Position numbers and translations under genes: made by a program. DNA of 42,615 nt from positions 1-42,615 of the forward strand of contig JAJUGZ010000029.1 of assembly GCA_029265715.1 (NCBI GenBank), in the 5' to 3' direction. Positions 1-8,428 of this stretch are shown here, in pieces. The notes beneath the pieces were generated by a model. The model was not told where the DNA came from. It was given only the letters and a program-made list of their open reading frames with translations, and made no database searches. This DNA is from Bacteroidota bacterium (lineage in GTDB: Bacteria > Bacteroidota > Bacteroidia > Bacteroidales > Prolixibacteraceae). Every line of letters begins with the position of its first letter. Position 1 is the stretch's first letter.

Positions 1-79
1 CCGTTCCGTTCCGATATTCAGTTTTCAGGTATTCCTGATCAGTTAAACCGAATCCATGATAGAGCAAACTCGTTGACAT
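1..79 (-). CDS. ISL3-like transposase, N-terminal fragment (cut by window edge)
   Basis: Only the first 26 codons are visible. They read MSTSLLYHGFGLTDQEYLKT and then continue to the window edge. This opening (MSTSLLYHxFG...) is typical of the N-terminus of ISL3-family DDE transposases from Bacteroidota, ahead of the zinc-binding region. The ATG is at 77-79. The identification rests on recalled family N-termini and not on catalytic residues, which would be off the left edge. The gene points away from the pectin locus and marks its distal border. Confidence 0.7.
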   Translation of the reverse strand, partial: MSTSLLYHGFGLTDQEYLKTEYRNGT

Positions 80-135
80 TTTTTATTCTAAATTTACTGC
101 TTTATTTATTCAGGTACGCATTTCTGTGAAGAACC
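1..135 (-). mobile_element. Right end of an ISL3-family insertion sequence (partial)
   Basis: The window starts inside an insertion sequence. A transposase N-terminus begins at 79 and runs off the left edge. Beyond its start codon, the minus-strand sequence ending at 135 begins GGTTCTTCACAGAAATGCG, which resembles ISL3-type terminal inverted repeats beginning GG.TCTT. The outer boundary at 135 is inferred from that motif. The other end and the expected 8-bp target duplication (candidate AAAAATCA at 136-143) lie outside or cannot be tested here. Confidence 0.55.
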
Positions 136-213
136 AAAAATCAGACTGAGGCGCATAGCTATTGTATTTACAATCAATTGGGCAGAATCACTCACAAAAA
201 CAGAAGCCGGCTC

Positions 214-1521
214 TTATTTTTTCTTCAGGCCAAACTCCGGGTCGACCCGGATCAGCGAAGCCATGATAAACCCGGGGATGGTGCAAAGCATAACCCAAAG
301 GAAGAAATACTGATAGCCCATCAACTCTTCGAGCCAACCGGAGGCCATTCCGGGAAGCATCATGCCCAACGCCATAATTCCGGTACTGAACGCAAAGTGG
401 GCCGTTTTATGCTCGCCATCAGATATATAGAGCATGTACAACATATAAGCCGTGAACCCAAAACCATATCCAAATTGCTCGATAGCCACACTGCTGCAAA
501 TCAGGAAAAACGATTCGGGACGAGCCCAGGCCATGTACACGTAAACCAGGTTGGGCAGGTTCATCGCTAAAACCATGATCCACAACCAATATTTCAACCC
601 GTTGCGCGACGCTGCCCAACCGCCCAGGATACCGCCCACCGTAAGGGCAATGATCCCGATTGTCCCATACACCAGCCCGACCTGACTGGTAGTCAGGCCC
701 AGGCCCCCGGCATCGTGCGGATCGAGCAAAAACGGCGAGGCCATTTTGACGAGCTGCGACTCGCCCAAGCGGTAAAGCAACAAAAATCCCAAGATCCGCC
801 AAATATCTTTTTTGACAAAAAATGTCAGGATAGTCTTTTTAAATCCGGATAAGACCGACCGGAAACTGGTTTGCTCCCGTTCTGAATCAGAAACAGGATG
901 CGGCAATACGAATTTGTGGTAGATCGCAAAAGCGATAAACAAGCCGGTTGACAGAACAAACGTCAAGGTCCACGCCATCCGGATGTTTCCTCCGTTCTCC
1001 GGATTTCCCAACCAATCAGACGACTCCAGGAAACCGGCCAGCATAACCAGCAAACCTTGTCCCGTTATCATGGCAATCCGGTAAAACGTGCTCCGGATGC
1101 CCACAAAAAACGCCTGCTGGTTTTCGGTCAGTCCAAGCATATAAAAACCATCGGCGGCAATGTCGTGCGTAGCCGAGCTAAAAGCCAAAAGCCAGAAAAA
1201 AGCCAGCGTTCCTTTAAAGAAGAACGATGTTGGCAGGGTTAATGCTACCCCGGCCAACCCGGCACCAATCAGGAGCTGCATAGATACAATCCACCAGCGT
1301 TTGTTTTTCAGCAAATCGACCAGCGGACTCCAGAACGGCTTGATTACCCACGGCAAATACAACCAACTGGTATAAAAAGCAATGTCGGTATTCGAAACGT
1401 CGAGCCGTTTGTAAAGAATAACCGACAGGGTCATAACTACAATGTAGGGCATTCCTTCGGAAAAGTAAAGCGTTGGTATCCACAGCCACGGCGACCGTGA
1501 GTTTGGGTTCTTGGCGTTCAT
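214..1521 (-). CDS. AmpG-like MFS transporter
   Basis: This is a 435-residue, strongly hydrophobic protein with about a dozen predicted membrane helices. It belongs to the major facilitator superfamily and resembles the AmpG/PAT-type permeases often found at the end of Bacteroidota sugar-degradation loci. The N-terminus LYFSEGMPYIVVMTLSVILY and the later segment WVIKPFWSPLVDLL are typical of this group. The probable role is to move unsaturated uronate or rhamnose-containing mono- or disaccharides from periplasm to cytoplasm; the substrate is inferred only from the locus. Its ATG overlaps the stop codon of the acetyltransferase gene (TAATG at 1519-1523), so the two are probably translationally coupled. 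It is the last gene before the insertion sequence. Confidence 0.8.
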   Translation of the reverse strand: MNAKNPNSRSPWLWIPTLYFSEGMPYIVVMTLSVILYKRLDVSNTDIAFYTSWLYLPWVIKPFWSPLVDLLKNKRWWIVSMQLLIGAGLAGVALTLPTSFFFKGTLAFFWLLAFSSATHDIAADGFYMLGLTENQQAFFVGIRSTFYRIAMITGQGLLVMLAGFLESSDWLGNPENGGNIRMAWTLTFVLSTGLFIAFAIYHKFVLPHPVSDSEREQTSFRSVLSGFKKTILTFFVKKDIWRILGFLLLYRLGESQLVKMASPFLLDPHDAGGLGLTTSQVGLVYGTIGIIALTVGGILGGWAASRNGLKYWLWIMVLAMNLPNLVYVYMAWARPESFFLICSSVAIEQFGYGFGFTAYMLYMLYISDGEHKTAHFAFSTGIMALGMMLPGMASGWLEELMGYQYFFLWVMLCTIPGFIMASLIRVDPEFGLKKK

Positions 1522-2018
1522 TATTTCGTTCTTTTTTCAATTGGTCGTTCGAGATACGGGTAAACAGGCTCAGAAAAACCGTATTTGCGGTACAATTTTT
1601 CTCCATCGGGCGATGTGTGCAGCGAAACTTTGCTGATTCCCATTTGAGCTGCAAGCTCCAGAAGTTGGTTCAAAATCCGGGACGAAATTCCGTTCCGCCT
1701 GAACTCCGGAATGGTGTACATATTCAGGATGTCTCCTTCCAGATAAGAAGCCTGGATGAAATCGCCCGGAATCTCTTTAACAACCAGCCCTCCGTAAGCA
1801 ACAGCTTTTCCGTCCAGTTCGGCAACCAAGGCAACAAAACGACCCTCCTTCAGGTTTTTTCTGAAATAAGCTATCAGTTCTGTTTTCAGCCTTGCCCGGT
1901 AGGCTTCATCCCGATCGCCTTGTAATCCGGTCAGATAATCCAGACGATGTTGGGTCATCAGAGGAACATCCAACTCATTGATACGGCGGATCTGCAGTTT
2001 CGAAAGATCGATGGCCAT
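1521..2018 (-). CDS. GNAT-family N-acetyltransferase
   Basis: This is a 165-residue soluble protein with the GNAT fold signature. Strand beta-4 is MYTIPEFRR, followed by the acetyl-CoA pyrophosphate-binding turn RRNGISSRIL (residues about 110-119), then a helix and the late motif KVSLHTSPDGEKLYRKYGF typical of motif B. It has no signal peptide, so it should act in the cytoplasm. The substrate cannot be read from sequence. It is placed between GH105 and the MFS permease and its stop codon overlaps the permease start, so it travels with the pectin locus although acetyltransferases are not part of the known pathway. Confidence 0.85.
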   Translation of the reverse strand: MAIDLSKLQIRRINELDVPLMTQHRLDYLTGLQGDRDEAYRARLKTELIAYFRKNLKEGRFVALVAELDGKAVAYGGLVVKEIPGDFIQASYLEGDILNMYTIPEFRRNGISSRILNQLLELAAQMGISKVSLHTSPDGEKLYRKYGFSEPVYPYLERPIEKRTK

Positions 2019-2140
2019 AGGCTTGTTTATTGATAAAAAACAATCCTTCTAAGTTAAAATTATTCTTTGTCAATCCCGATAAAAAACAAGAGAGACACGA
2101 AAAATCGCATCTCTCCTGACATCATGAATGGATATGAATC

Positions 2141-3274
2141 CTACTTTGCCATCTTGTACACTTCGCTTCCGGCCAACAGGAAACAACCCAGTCCGTAATC
2201 TTCAAAATCGGGTTTGCTGTTGTAGGTAACAGGTTGACCATCTTTAGGCTCTTTGCCGGTTCCCTGCACATAGCCCAGAAACCCATCCGGGTGTACTGCC
2301 TCTTTAGCCATCGCGTTCCAGGCTTTGGCAATAATCGGTTTGTATCTTGAAGCTTTCAGGTAGCCATTGTTCACCCCCCAGGCCATGCCATAAACAAACA
2401 AGGCGGTTCCGGTTGTTTCCTTTCCTCCAAAATTAGTTGGATCATGCAAACTGGCGTTCCAGAAGCCGTCGGGGCGCTGAAGCGGTACCAGGGCTTTGAT
2501 CATTTTCAGATATGTCTGCAAATACTCATCCCGATGAGGTGCATCAGCCGGTATGATGTCGAGCACCCGGACCAGCGCAGCCACAACCCAGCCATTCCCG
2601 CGCGACCAGTAGCAGTCTTCTCCGTTCGGTTCTTTGTACGGGGGCAAAAAGTCTTTATCCCGCCACCACAAATTGTCCTTCGGGTTAAACAGTCCCTGTT
2701 TTTCTTTGGTGTCGAAATACATTTCATACATGCGTTCGGCATACCGCTCATCGCCAGTAATCTTATACAATTTGGCAAACACCGGCATCGCCATTTGCAA
2801 GGCATCGATCCAGTCCCAGTCGTCGGTTTTATCTGAAATCAGCATCAAATCAATAGAAGCCTGGATATCTTTGATGCGCTCCGGTTGCGGATCAATTTCA
2901 TACAGGTCGATATATGTCTGGCCGCAGCACTGGTTGTCGGCATTCCGGGTTGCAACACCATCGCGCAAGCCCCATTTGTGCGCATTTCCCCACGACACGG
3001 CATAATCGTAATATGCTTTATCAGGGTTCACGGCATACAAAGCCATCAGCCCTTCATAATAAACGGCGCGCGTCCAGATGTTGCTCGGACGTTCCTTATT
3101 GGTGACAATGCTTTTCCCTGTGTCGGGCCATTTATTCATGAAATAAGCATTGGTCAACACCATTTTGTCCATCACTTCTTTTTTCGATGGCAGTTTTTGA
3201 GCCTGAACGACACTTGTTACAAACAAGGTCATGACAAGCATCCAGATTGTTCTTTTTTTCAAGTTCATGTTCAT
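2141..3274 (-). CDS. GH105 unsaturated rhamnogalacturonyl hydrolase
   Basis: This is a 377-residue secreted enzyme of the GH88/GH105 family, close to the usual length of YteR-type proteins. A signal peptide ends near SVVQAQ (residues 21-26). The (alpha/alpha)6 barrel contains the DDWDWIDALQMAMP segment (151-164), where Asp157 lines up with the catalytic Asp of the family, the SRGNGWV motif and TGTALFVYGMAWG. These enzymes remove the 4,5-unsaturated galacturonic acid left by rhamnogalacturonan lyase, by hydrating the double bond. It is the logical partner of the PL11 lyase in this locus. Its ATG lies one base after the GH28 stop codon, so the two are likely coupled. A second in-frame ATG two codons in is possible. 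Confidence 0.9.
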   Translation of the reverse strand: MNMNLKKRTIWMLVMTLFVTSVVQAQKLPSKKEVMDKMVLTNAYFMNKWPDTGKSIVTNKERPSNIWTRAVYYEGLMALYAVNPDKAYYDYAVSWGNAHKWGLRDGVATRNADNQCCGQTYIDLYEIDPQPERIKDIQASIDLMLISDKTDDWDWIDALQMAMPVFAKLYKITGDERYAERMYEMYFDTKEKQGLFNPKDNLWWRDKDFLPPYKEPNGEDCYWSRGNGWVVAALVRVLDIIPADAPHRDEYLQTYLKMIKALVPLQRPDGFWNASLHDPTNFGGKETTGTALFVYGMAWGVNNGYLKASRYKPIIAKAWNAMAKEAVHPDGFLGYVQGTGKEPKDGQPVTYNSKPDFEDYGLGCFLLAGSEVYKMAK

Positions 3275-3275
3275 T

Positions 3276-4805
3276 TTATAGATTTTTTATGATTGCTTTC
3301 GTTATCACCGCATTCTTCATTGGCTTACAATTAATGATCTGCACATCGCTTGTATTTTTCAATACGAGCGACGAGATATTATCTTCCTTGTCAACCGTTA
3401 CGTGATCGAGGCTGGCGCCAGTTACATCGTCAAAAATAATAGCCGGGCGGTAATCTGCATTTTCAAGTTTTAGCTGAACATGGTTCAGCTCGATGTTTTT
3501 AGCATGGCGGATGAAGAAACCGTAAGCTGGCAATTTGCCAAATTCCTGAGGATCCGGATACGATTTTTCGTGCTCTTCAACTTGTACCATTGCCTGTTCG
3601 TTAGGCGCACCACCTTTAATGCAAACCAGTATATTACTCATTTTCACATCTTCAACCGGGTGTCCGGGAATACCCATGATCATCGCACAAAACTGGGGGT
3701 TCTCGCAGTAAGCCACCACATTGCTAATGTTGATCCGGCGCAAAAAGCCAACCGATGTACCTTCCGGGCCTCGCATGCGTGCTCCCAGCCGAAGGAAAAA
3801 CGGTGCATTTTGAATGTCCTTCATCACAATATTATCGACGGTTACATCTTCCAGAATGCCGCCATCGACAGTTTCAAGGGCCAGTCCCCGACAAAATTCA
3901 AACGTACAATTGGAGATCGTGATATTTTTGAACCCACCATTCGACTCGGTTCCAAATTTGATACGCCCGGTAACCACACCCCGGTCGGGGACCGTGTTGG
4001 CTTCCTTTTTCTGATACGTCCCATCCAGAAAAGTACCCCGATCGAACCCGCTTACATAACAGTTTGTAATGGTCACATCTTCGGTAGCCCGTGCCAAACC
4101 CAGCCCGTATGAACTTTTCAGGCAAATCGCATCGTCGTATGGCGAGTTTACGCTGCAATTCGAAATACGCACGTGCCGGCAACAATCCACATCGAACGCA
4201 TCGCGGTTGGTATCTACTTTCAGATTGTCGATGGTCAGGTTATCCACGCCAGTGGCCAGAATAGCAAAATGGCCACCCATCAGGATGGAGATATCTCGAA
4301 TCACCACATTCCGGCAAAGCTTGAGGGCAATGGTTTTGTTGGCCAGTCCCGGAGTACGAAATCCTTCGCGGGTCAAGCCTTTCCCGTAAATGGTCCCCAA
4401 CCCGGTGATCGCAACATGGTGCAGGTTCTCGCCATAGATCAGGCTGTTTTGCCAATGGCTGTGCCCGAAATCCTGATACATATCCCATGGGTTTGGTTCA
4501 GCCGGGTCGTAGCCCAACCCGTACTTTTCGGTGTCAGCCGCCTCCAAAACGGCACCATTGTCGAGCTGAAGCGTGACAAAACTTTTCAGGTGGATAGTAA
4601 AGCTCAAATAGGTACCGGCGGGGAAAAACACGGTTCCGCCACCTGCTTCCGAAGCTGCGCGAATGGCCGCATCGATGGCTGGCGTATCAATGGTTTGGCC
4701 GTCGCCTTTCGCACCGTAATCTTTTACGTTGAAATAAACGCCGGTTTGTGCCAGCAAATTTCCTTGCAGCAATAAAATAAAAACCGAAATCAGAATAGTA
4801 CGCAT
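3276..4805 (-). CDS. GH28 polygalacturonase-family enzyme
   Basis: This is a 509-residue secreted protein with a signal peptide ending at NLLAQ (about residue 20). It opens with the pectate-lyase-superfamily N-terminus FNVKDYGAKGDGQTIDTPAI. Right-handed beta-helix repeats follow (VTITNCYVSGF, NITISNCTFEF). GH28 catalytic elements are visible: DTNRDAFDVD (198-207), PYDDAICLKSS (222-232) and RIKFGTESNGG (281-291), giving candidate catalytic Asp202, Asp224 and Asp225. The usual GHG histidine motif is not evident, as seen in a Bacteroidota subgroup (family knowledge). The likely role is release of galacturonic acid from rhamnogalacturonan oligosaccharides. It is flanked 12 bases downstream of the CE12 gene and 1 base upstream of GH105. 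Confidence 0.9.
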   Translation of the reverse strand: MRTILISVFILLLQGNLLAQTGVYFNVKDYGAKGDGQTIDTPAIDAAIRAASEAGGGTVFFPAGTYLSFTIHLKSFVTLQLDNGAVLEAADTEKYGLGYDPAEPNPWDMYQDFGHSHWQNSLIYGENLHHVAITGLGTIYGKGLTREGFRTPGLANKTIALKLCRNVVIRDISILMGGHFAILATGVDNLTIDNLKVDTNRDAFDVDCCRHVRISNCSVNSPYDDAICLKSSYGLGLARATEDVTITNCYVSGFDRGTFLDGTYQKKEANTVPDRGVVTGRIKFGTESNGGFKNITISNCTFEFCRGLALETVDGGILEDVTVDNIVMKDIQNAPFFLRLGARMRGPEGTSVGFLRRINISNVVAYCENPQFCAMIMGIPGHPVEDVKMSNILVCIKGGAPNEQAMVQVEEHEKSYPDPQEFGKLPAYGFFIRHAKNIELNHVQLKLENADYRPAIIFDDVTGASLDHVTVDKEDNISSLVLKNTSDVQIINCKPMKNAVITKAIIKNL

Positions 4806-4817
4806 ATCGGGATCATT

Positions 4818-6140
4818 TTAGTTTCCATCAGGTTTCAGCAAATTCACCGAAGGACTTTCGGGCCAGTAAAATGTTTCAACCGGATCGGGCTGCGACGGAT
4901 TGAATTCGGCAATTCCCGGCTTCAGATAGTTAGCCAGTCCCGGAATGTTTCTCCTGATACCCTCAACAACACACCTGGCCAGTTCGTAAGCGCCATACGG
5001 GTTAAAGTGCGTATCGTCGGCCAGGGGCTTGTCCTGCCCCGGATAAGTATTGGCCGGATAGTGGACAAAGGCTTTTTTCGATTTTTCAGGGCCCAGGGCT
5101 TCGTAAAACAGCTTGCTCATGGCATTCAGGTCGACCAGCGACACCTTTTCTTCCTGAGCGGTTTGCCGCATGGCCTCCGGAAAATCTTCGAGGGTATTCA
5201 CGATTTGTCCGTTCTCGTCGAACCGGCGGCGGTTGGTCGAAGTAACCAGAACCGGGATTCCCCCTTTTCTGCGGGCTTCGCCGATGTAATATTTCAGCTC
5301 ATCTTTGTAAGTTGTGAACGCATCCAGATGGTTTCCGCCCGGTTTCTGGTCGTTGTGCGCAAACTCCATAAACAGGTAATCGCCGGGCTTCATGACACTC
5401 AAAATTTTCTCAAGCCGCTTTTCGCGTTTGAAAGCCAACAGCGTTTCGCCCGATTCGGCATAATTGGCTACCACTACTTCCGACTTCAGAAATGCAGGAA
5501 ACATCTGTCCCCACGAGGCCCACGGCTCGTTTTCCTGATCGGTGACCGTTGAATTCCCGGCCAGAAAGATCGTTGGCATCCGATCAACTTTCTGAATTTC
5601 GACGGCTGCCACGCACGGACGATGTCCGTTGAATTCCAGCGTCAGTTTATTGTCCCAGTTCAGATAGCCAAGCTCCCGGTCCTTCAGTTTTATCTGACTG
5701 CCTGCCCCAATTTTCGGAGTCCGGACGTCGACCAGAATCGTTTTTTGAACGGTCTTCCCTGCCCCGGTTTTAACTTCTTCAAGCATCAGCCGCCGCGATT
5801 CAGCTTTTACAAACGTTGCCGATCCATCCGGGTCGCCGCCCAACGTGAGCGACACGCGGTAGCACCCTTCCGGAACACTGACCGCAAAATAAAAAGGCCG
5901 GTCGCTGCTTAAAAAATCACCTGTTACTTTTTGATTGCTGCTTTCTCCGGAAATCAGTTCTCCGGAGGGAACCAGCCCATACCCGTTTTCTTCGGAGAAT
6001 ACGGAGTTCGCCGAAACGGCAGTCCATCCTTTAACTGGTTTCCCGCTTCCAAAGTCAAACCGATAGGTTGATTTCTCTTTGGCCAATGCCAACTGAGAAA
6101 AGCCGATCACAATCAATATGAATAAATTAAATCGTTTCAT
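4818..6140 (-). CDS. CE12-like rhamnogalacturonan acetylesterase with N-terminal beta-sandwich
   Basis: This is a 440-residue secreted SGNH hydrolase. The signal peptide ends at LALA (residue 20). Residues about 24-185 form a galactose-binding-like beta-sandwich opening YRFDFGSGKPVKGW, as often precedes CE12 domains. The esterase domain begins at IFLAGNSTVTD (191-201) with the nucleophile at Ser197; block III is FAHNDQKPGG and the DxxH block is DDTHF (Asp375/His378). It removes O-acetyl groups from galacturonate in rhamnogalacturonan, which unblocks the backbone for PL11 and GH28. GNST in place of the usual GDST is a mild variation. The gene sits 22 bases after PL11. Confidence 0.85.
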   Translation of the reverse strand: MKRFNLFILIVIGFSQLALAKEKSTYRFDFGSGKPVKGWTAVSANSVFSEENGYGLVPSGELISGESSNQKVTGDFLSSDRPFYFAVSVPEGCYRVSLTLGGDPDGSATFVKAESRRLMLEEVKTGAGKTVQKTILVDVRTPKIGAGSQIKLKDRELGYLNWDNKLTLEFNGHRPCVAAVEIQKVDRMPTIFLAGNSTVTDQENEPWASWGQMFPAFLKSEVVVANYAESGETLLAFKREKRLEKILSVMKPGDYLFMEFAHNDQKPGGNHLDAFTTYKDELKYYIGEARRKGGIPVLVTSTNRRRFDENGQIVNTLEDFPEAMRQTAQEEKVSLVDLNAMSKLFYEALGPEKSKKAFVHYPANTYPGQDKPLADDTHFNPYGAYELARCVVEGIRRNIPGLANYLKPGIAEFNPSQPDPVETFYWPESPSVNLLKPDGN

Positions 6141-6162
6141 TTTTATTCAGGGTTTTCGAGTC

Positions 6163-8049
6163 TTATTTTTTATACTTCACCAAGTTCAATACAGGTTTTA
6201 CGGGTTTGGCCATCTCATCGCCGATGTAAAAACCGGTGTGGGGCGGCTGGTTGTAGGCCACGTTTTGCCAGGCAACGCCCAACCGATAAACCGGGTCCTG
6301 CATCAGGGTGACAAACCGGTGCTGAGTCGGGATGGTAGTGGTGTAAATTCGCAGTGACTGATTATCGGTGGTCCGCAGAACAATTTCCTCGCGCCAGTCG
6401 CCAAACAGATCGGCGCTCAGCCCGGGAGTCGACTTGGTCCCGTTGTTGCTCCGGCAATCTGCGGCAACCATCAGGGTATCGAGCGTTTGGGCATTCCAGT
6501 TCCATTTCATCACCAGGTTTTTATCGAGCAACTCACGCAGCAGATCATCGTCCCACCAAACGGCAAAGTTGCAGGTACCGGGCGTTGTTTCCGAAATTTT
6601 CTGCCCCCGTGCATTCCACATGCCATTGATTCCGGCGCCAAAAGCCCAGCATTCGTTTCCGGCGTATCTCGGATCGACATTGAACGAAACCCCGCGCCCG
6701 GGGCCTTCTCCTTTATCGGAGCCCGACTCGTCAGCCTTTACCGATGTAACTTTCCAGAGAACCTGGCCGGTCCGGGCATCCCGAAAATTCATTCCGGCGT
6801 CGTCAAAGCGCTCCTGAATATTGAATACTTCCAGCCCCGGATGAGTTGGGTCGAGATCGGAAAAGTGCATGGCATCGGCATGTCCCAGCCAGGTAGAATA
6901 AAGGCCTTTCCCGGTATTGTCGATAACTGCCGATCCGTAGATGATTTCATCGCAACCATCGCCGTCGACATCGCCCACGCTCAAATTGTGGTTCCCCTGT
7001 CCATGATAAGCTTCGTTTCCGGGGGTATGGTCGTCGCTGTCGAACAACCAGCGTTGGGTTAGTTTTCCGTTGTGCCAGTCGAAAGCCGCCAGTGTGGCCC
7101 GCGTGTAATAGCCGCGGCACATCACAACCGACGGACGAACCCCGTCCAGATAAGCCACACAGGCCAGATAGCGTTCGGAGCGGTTGGCGTTTCCGTCGCC
7201 CCAGACTTCCTCCATTTGTTCCGGGGTCGGGTTTTCGGTCTCCGGATGACGGGCCGGCTGGTAATTGACAGTTGCCAGCGCTGCCCCGGTCAGCCCGTCG
7301 AAAACAGTCAGATATTCCGGTCCGCGGACAATGTGCCCGTTGGCATCCCGATGGTCGGCGGTTGCATCTCCAATTACGTTGCCGGATCCATCGGTAGTCC
7401 CATCGGCCGTTTTCATGACCACCTCGGCCCGTCCGTCGCCATCCAAATCGTACACCAGAAACTGGGTGTAATGGGCGCCTTCGCGAATATTTCGCCCCAG
7501 GTTGATCGTCCACAAAAGCGTTCCATCCATTTTGTATGCCTGAAAAATCGGCGGGTCAGTCAACCCATTGTGGCTGTTATCGTGCGCAACGCCAGTCATA
7601 TGAACAACCAATTCATAATCGCCATCGCCATCCAGATCGCCGGGAGAAATATCGTTCGGAGAATAATTTTCAGGCGTATGAAGCGAAAGGATAAAGTAAG
7701 GTTTCCCGTCGTCTCTTCTGTCCAGAACAAACGAACCCTTCTCGCCTCTGGTAAGCGGTTTCACCACATAGGTGTACTTACCCTGGGGCAATTGGGCCGT
7801 ATCCATAAAAGAGGTTGCCTGCGTTAATGGACTGCTATTTAATTTCACCGGCACCGAACCGTCTGCCTGACGATAAATATCAAAAGCGGCATTGTCCGGA
7901 TCGGAATACAAAAGCCGCCAGCTGACAAAAACAGAGTCGCGACCGGCCTGAACAGCAACCAACCCACGCGCCAGATATTCCATTTGACGCTGGGCCTGGG
8001 CAGATGTTATTCCCATCGAAATCAGAAAAAGCAAGATAATTCGTTTCAT
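6163..8049 (-). CDS. PL11 rhamnogalacturonan lyase
   Basis: This is a 628-residue secreted protein of typical PL11 size. The signal peptide ends near SAQA (residue 19). After an Ig-like N-terminal domain (about 25-115) comes an eight-bladed beta-propeller rich in calcium-binding loops: SPGDLDGDGDYELVVHMTG, VYDLDGDGRAEVVMKTADG and SVGDVDGDGCDEIIYGSAV. The family segment GRNIREGAHYTQF is present. It cleaves the rhamnose-galacturonate bond of the RG-I backbone by beta-elimination, making the unsaturated ends used by GH105. It is probably the initiating enzyme of the locus. Its 230-base leader holds direct TTCGTAA repeats and the dispersed repeat described separately. Confidence 0.95.
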   Translation of the reverse strand: MKRIILLFLISMGITSAQAQRQMEYLARGLVAVQAGRDSVFVSWRLLYSDPDNAAFDIYRQADGSVPVKLNSSPLTQATSFMDTAQLPQGKYTYVVKPLTRGEKGSFVLDRRDDGKPYFILSLHTPENYSPNDISPGDLDGDGDYELVVHMTGVAHDNSHNGLTDPPIFQAYKMDGTLLWTINLGRNIREGAHYTQFLVYDLDGDGRAEVVMKTADGTTDGSGNVIGDATADHRDANGHIVRGPEYLTVFDGLTGAALATVNYQPARHPETENPTPEQMEEVWGDGNANRSERYLACVAYLDGVRPSVVMCRGYYTRATLAAFDWHNGKLTQRWLFDSDDHTPGNEAYHGQGNHNLSVGDVDGDGCDEIIYGSAVIDNTGKGLYSTWLGHADAMHFSDLDPTHPGLEVFNIQERFDDAGMNFRDARTGQVLWKVTSVKADESGSDKGEGPGRGVSFNVDPRYAGNECWAFGAGINGMWNARGQKISETTPGTCNFAVWWDDDLLRELLDKNLVMKWNWNAQTLDTLMVAADCRSNNGTKSTPGLSADLFGDWREEIVLRTTDNQSLRIYTTTIPTQHRFVTLMQDPVYRLGVAWQNVAYNQPPHTGFYIGDEMAKPVKPVLNLVKYKK

Positions 8050-8428
8050 TCGTGTAAATTTTCAAAGCAGGTTCGTAAAATTTTCGTAACAGCTTTTACT
8101 TTTTGATCAAGTTAGCTCCGGAATGGAATAGCCATTTATACATTTTCGGTTGGTGTGAACTTTGGCGCACATGGCTATTTCATCTGTAAATAATTTGTTT
8201 TTAAGTTGTCAGATGGAATAGCCATGATCCGGTTATTATTTTCATTATCTGTTGGTGTTTGCAAATCATGGCTATTTCATCCGAAAATAATTTGTTTAGT
8301 TGCCAGATGGGACCCGCATGTAGCCATCTCGCTCGCGGATTTCCGCTTCGTTGCAATTCATCCGTGTTTGTGTTTTGGTATAAATATGCTCGTTTCATAA
8401 GCTTCGCATGAGTTGTTTCCCTGATTGT
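8050..8428. other. 379-bp intergenic region, mostly repeat
   Basis: No gene is supported here. A 65-codon minus-strand frame at 8201-8398 is produced by the repeat. The stretch holds two tandem degenerate repeat units, inverted-repeat arms and a repeat head (8119-8402), plus a direct pair of TTCGTAA at 8072-8078 and 8083-8089 close to the PL11 start. A promoter for PL11 may be here, but I see no convincing TTTG/TAnnTTTG pair. Confidence 0.6.
8119..8402 (-). repeat. Dispersed repeat copy 1, with tandem units and hairpin
   Basis: On the minus strand the element starts with a conserved head at about 8402-8355 (GCTTATGAAACGAGCATATT...). A segment with GCTACATGCGGGTCCCATC follows, then two tandem units of about 90-97 bp ending in GGATGAAATAGCCATG. 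Arms 8171-8186 and 8210-8225 form a 16-bp inverted repeat with one mismatch; a second left arm is at 8268-8283. A shorter copy lies at 37264-37364. Both copies begin within 30 bases after the stop codon of the preceding gene. Confidence 0.8.

Noticed and set aside
3898-4185. Alternative frames inside GH28, PL11 and GH2 suggesting frameshifts
   Set aside because: The main frames are full length with all family motifs, so there is no evidence of broken genes.
8201-8398. 65-codon minus-strand frame beginning MKRAYLYQNT
   Set aside because: It lies wholly within the dispersed repeat, and the same opening appears at 37361 where it is an unwanted extension of another gene. No sign of a real protein.
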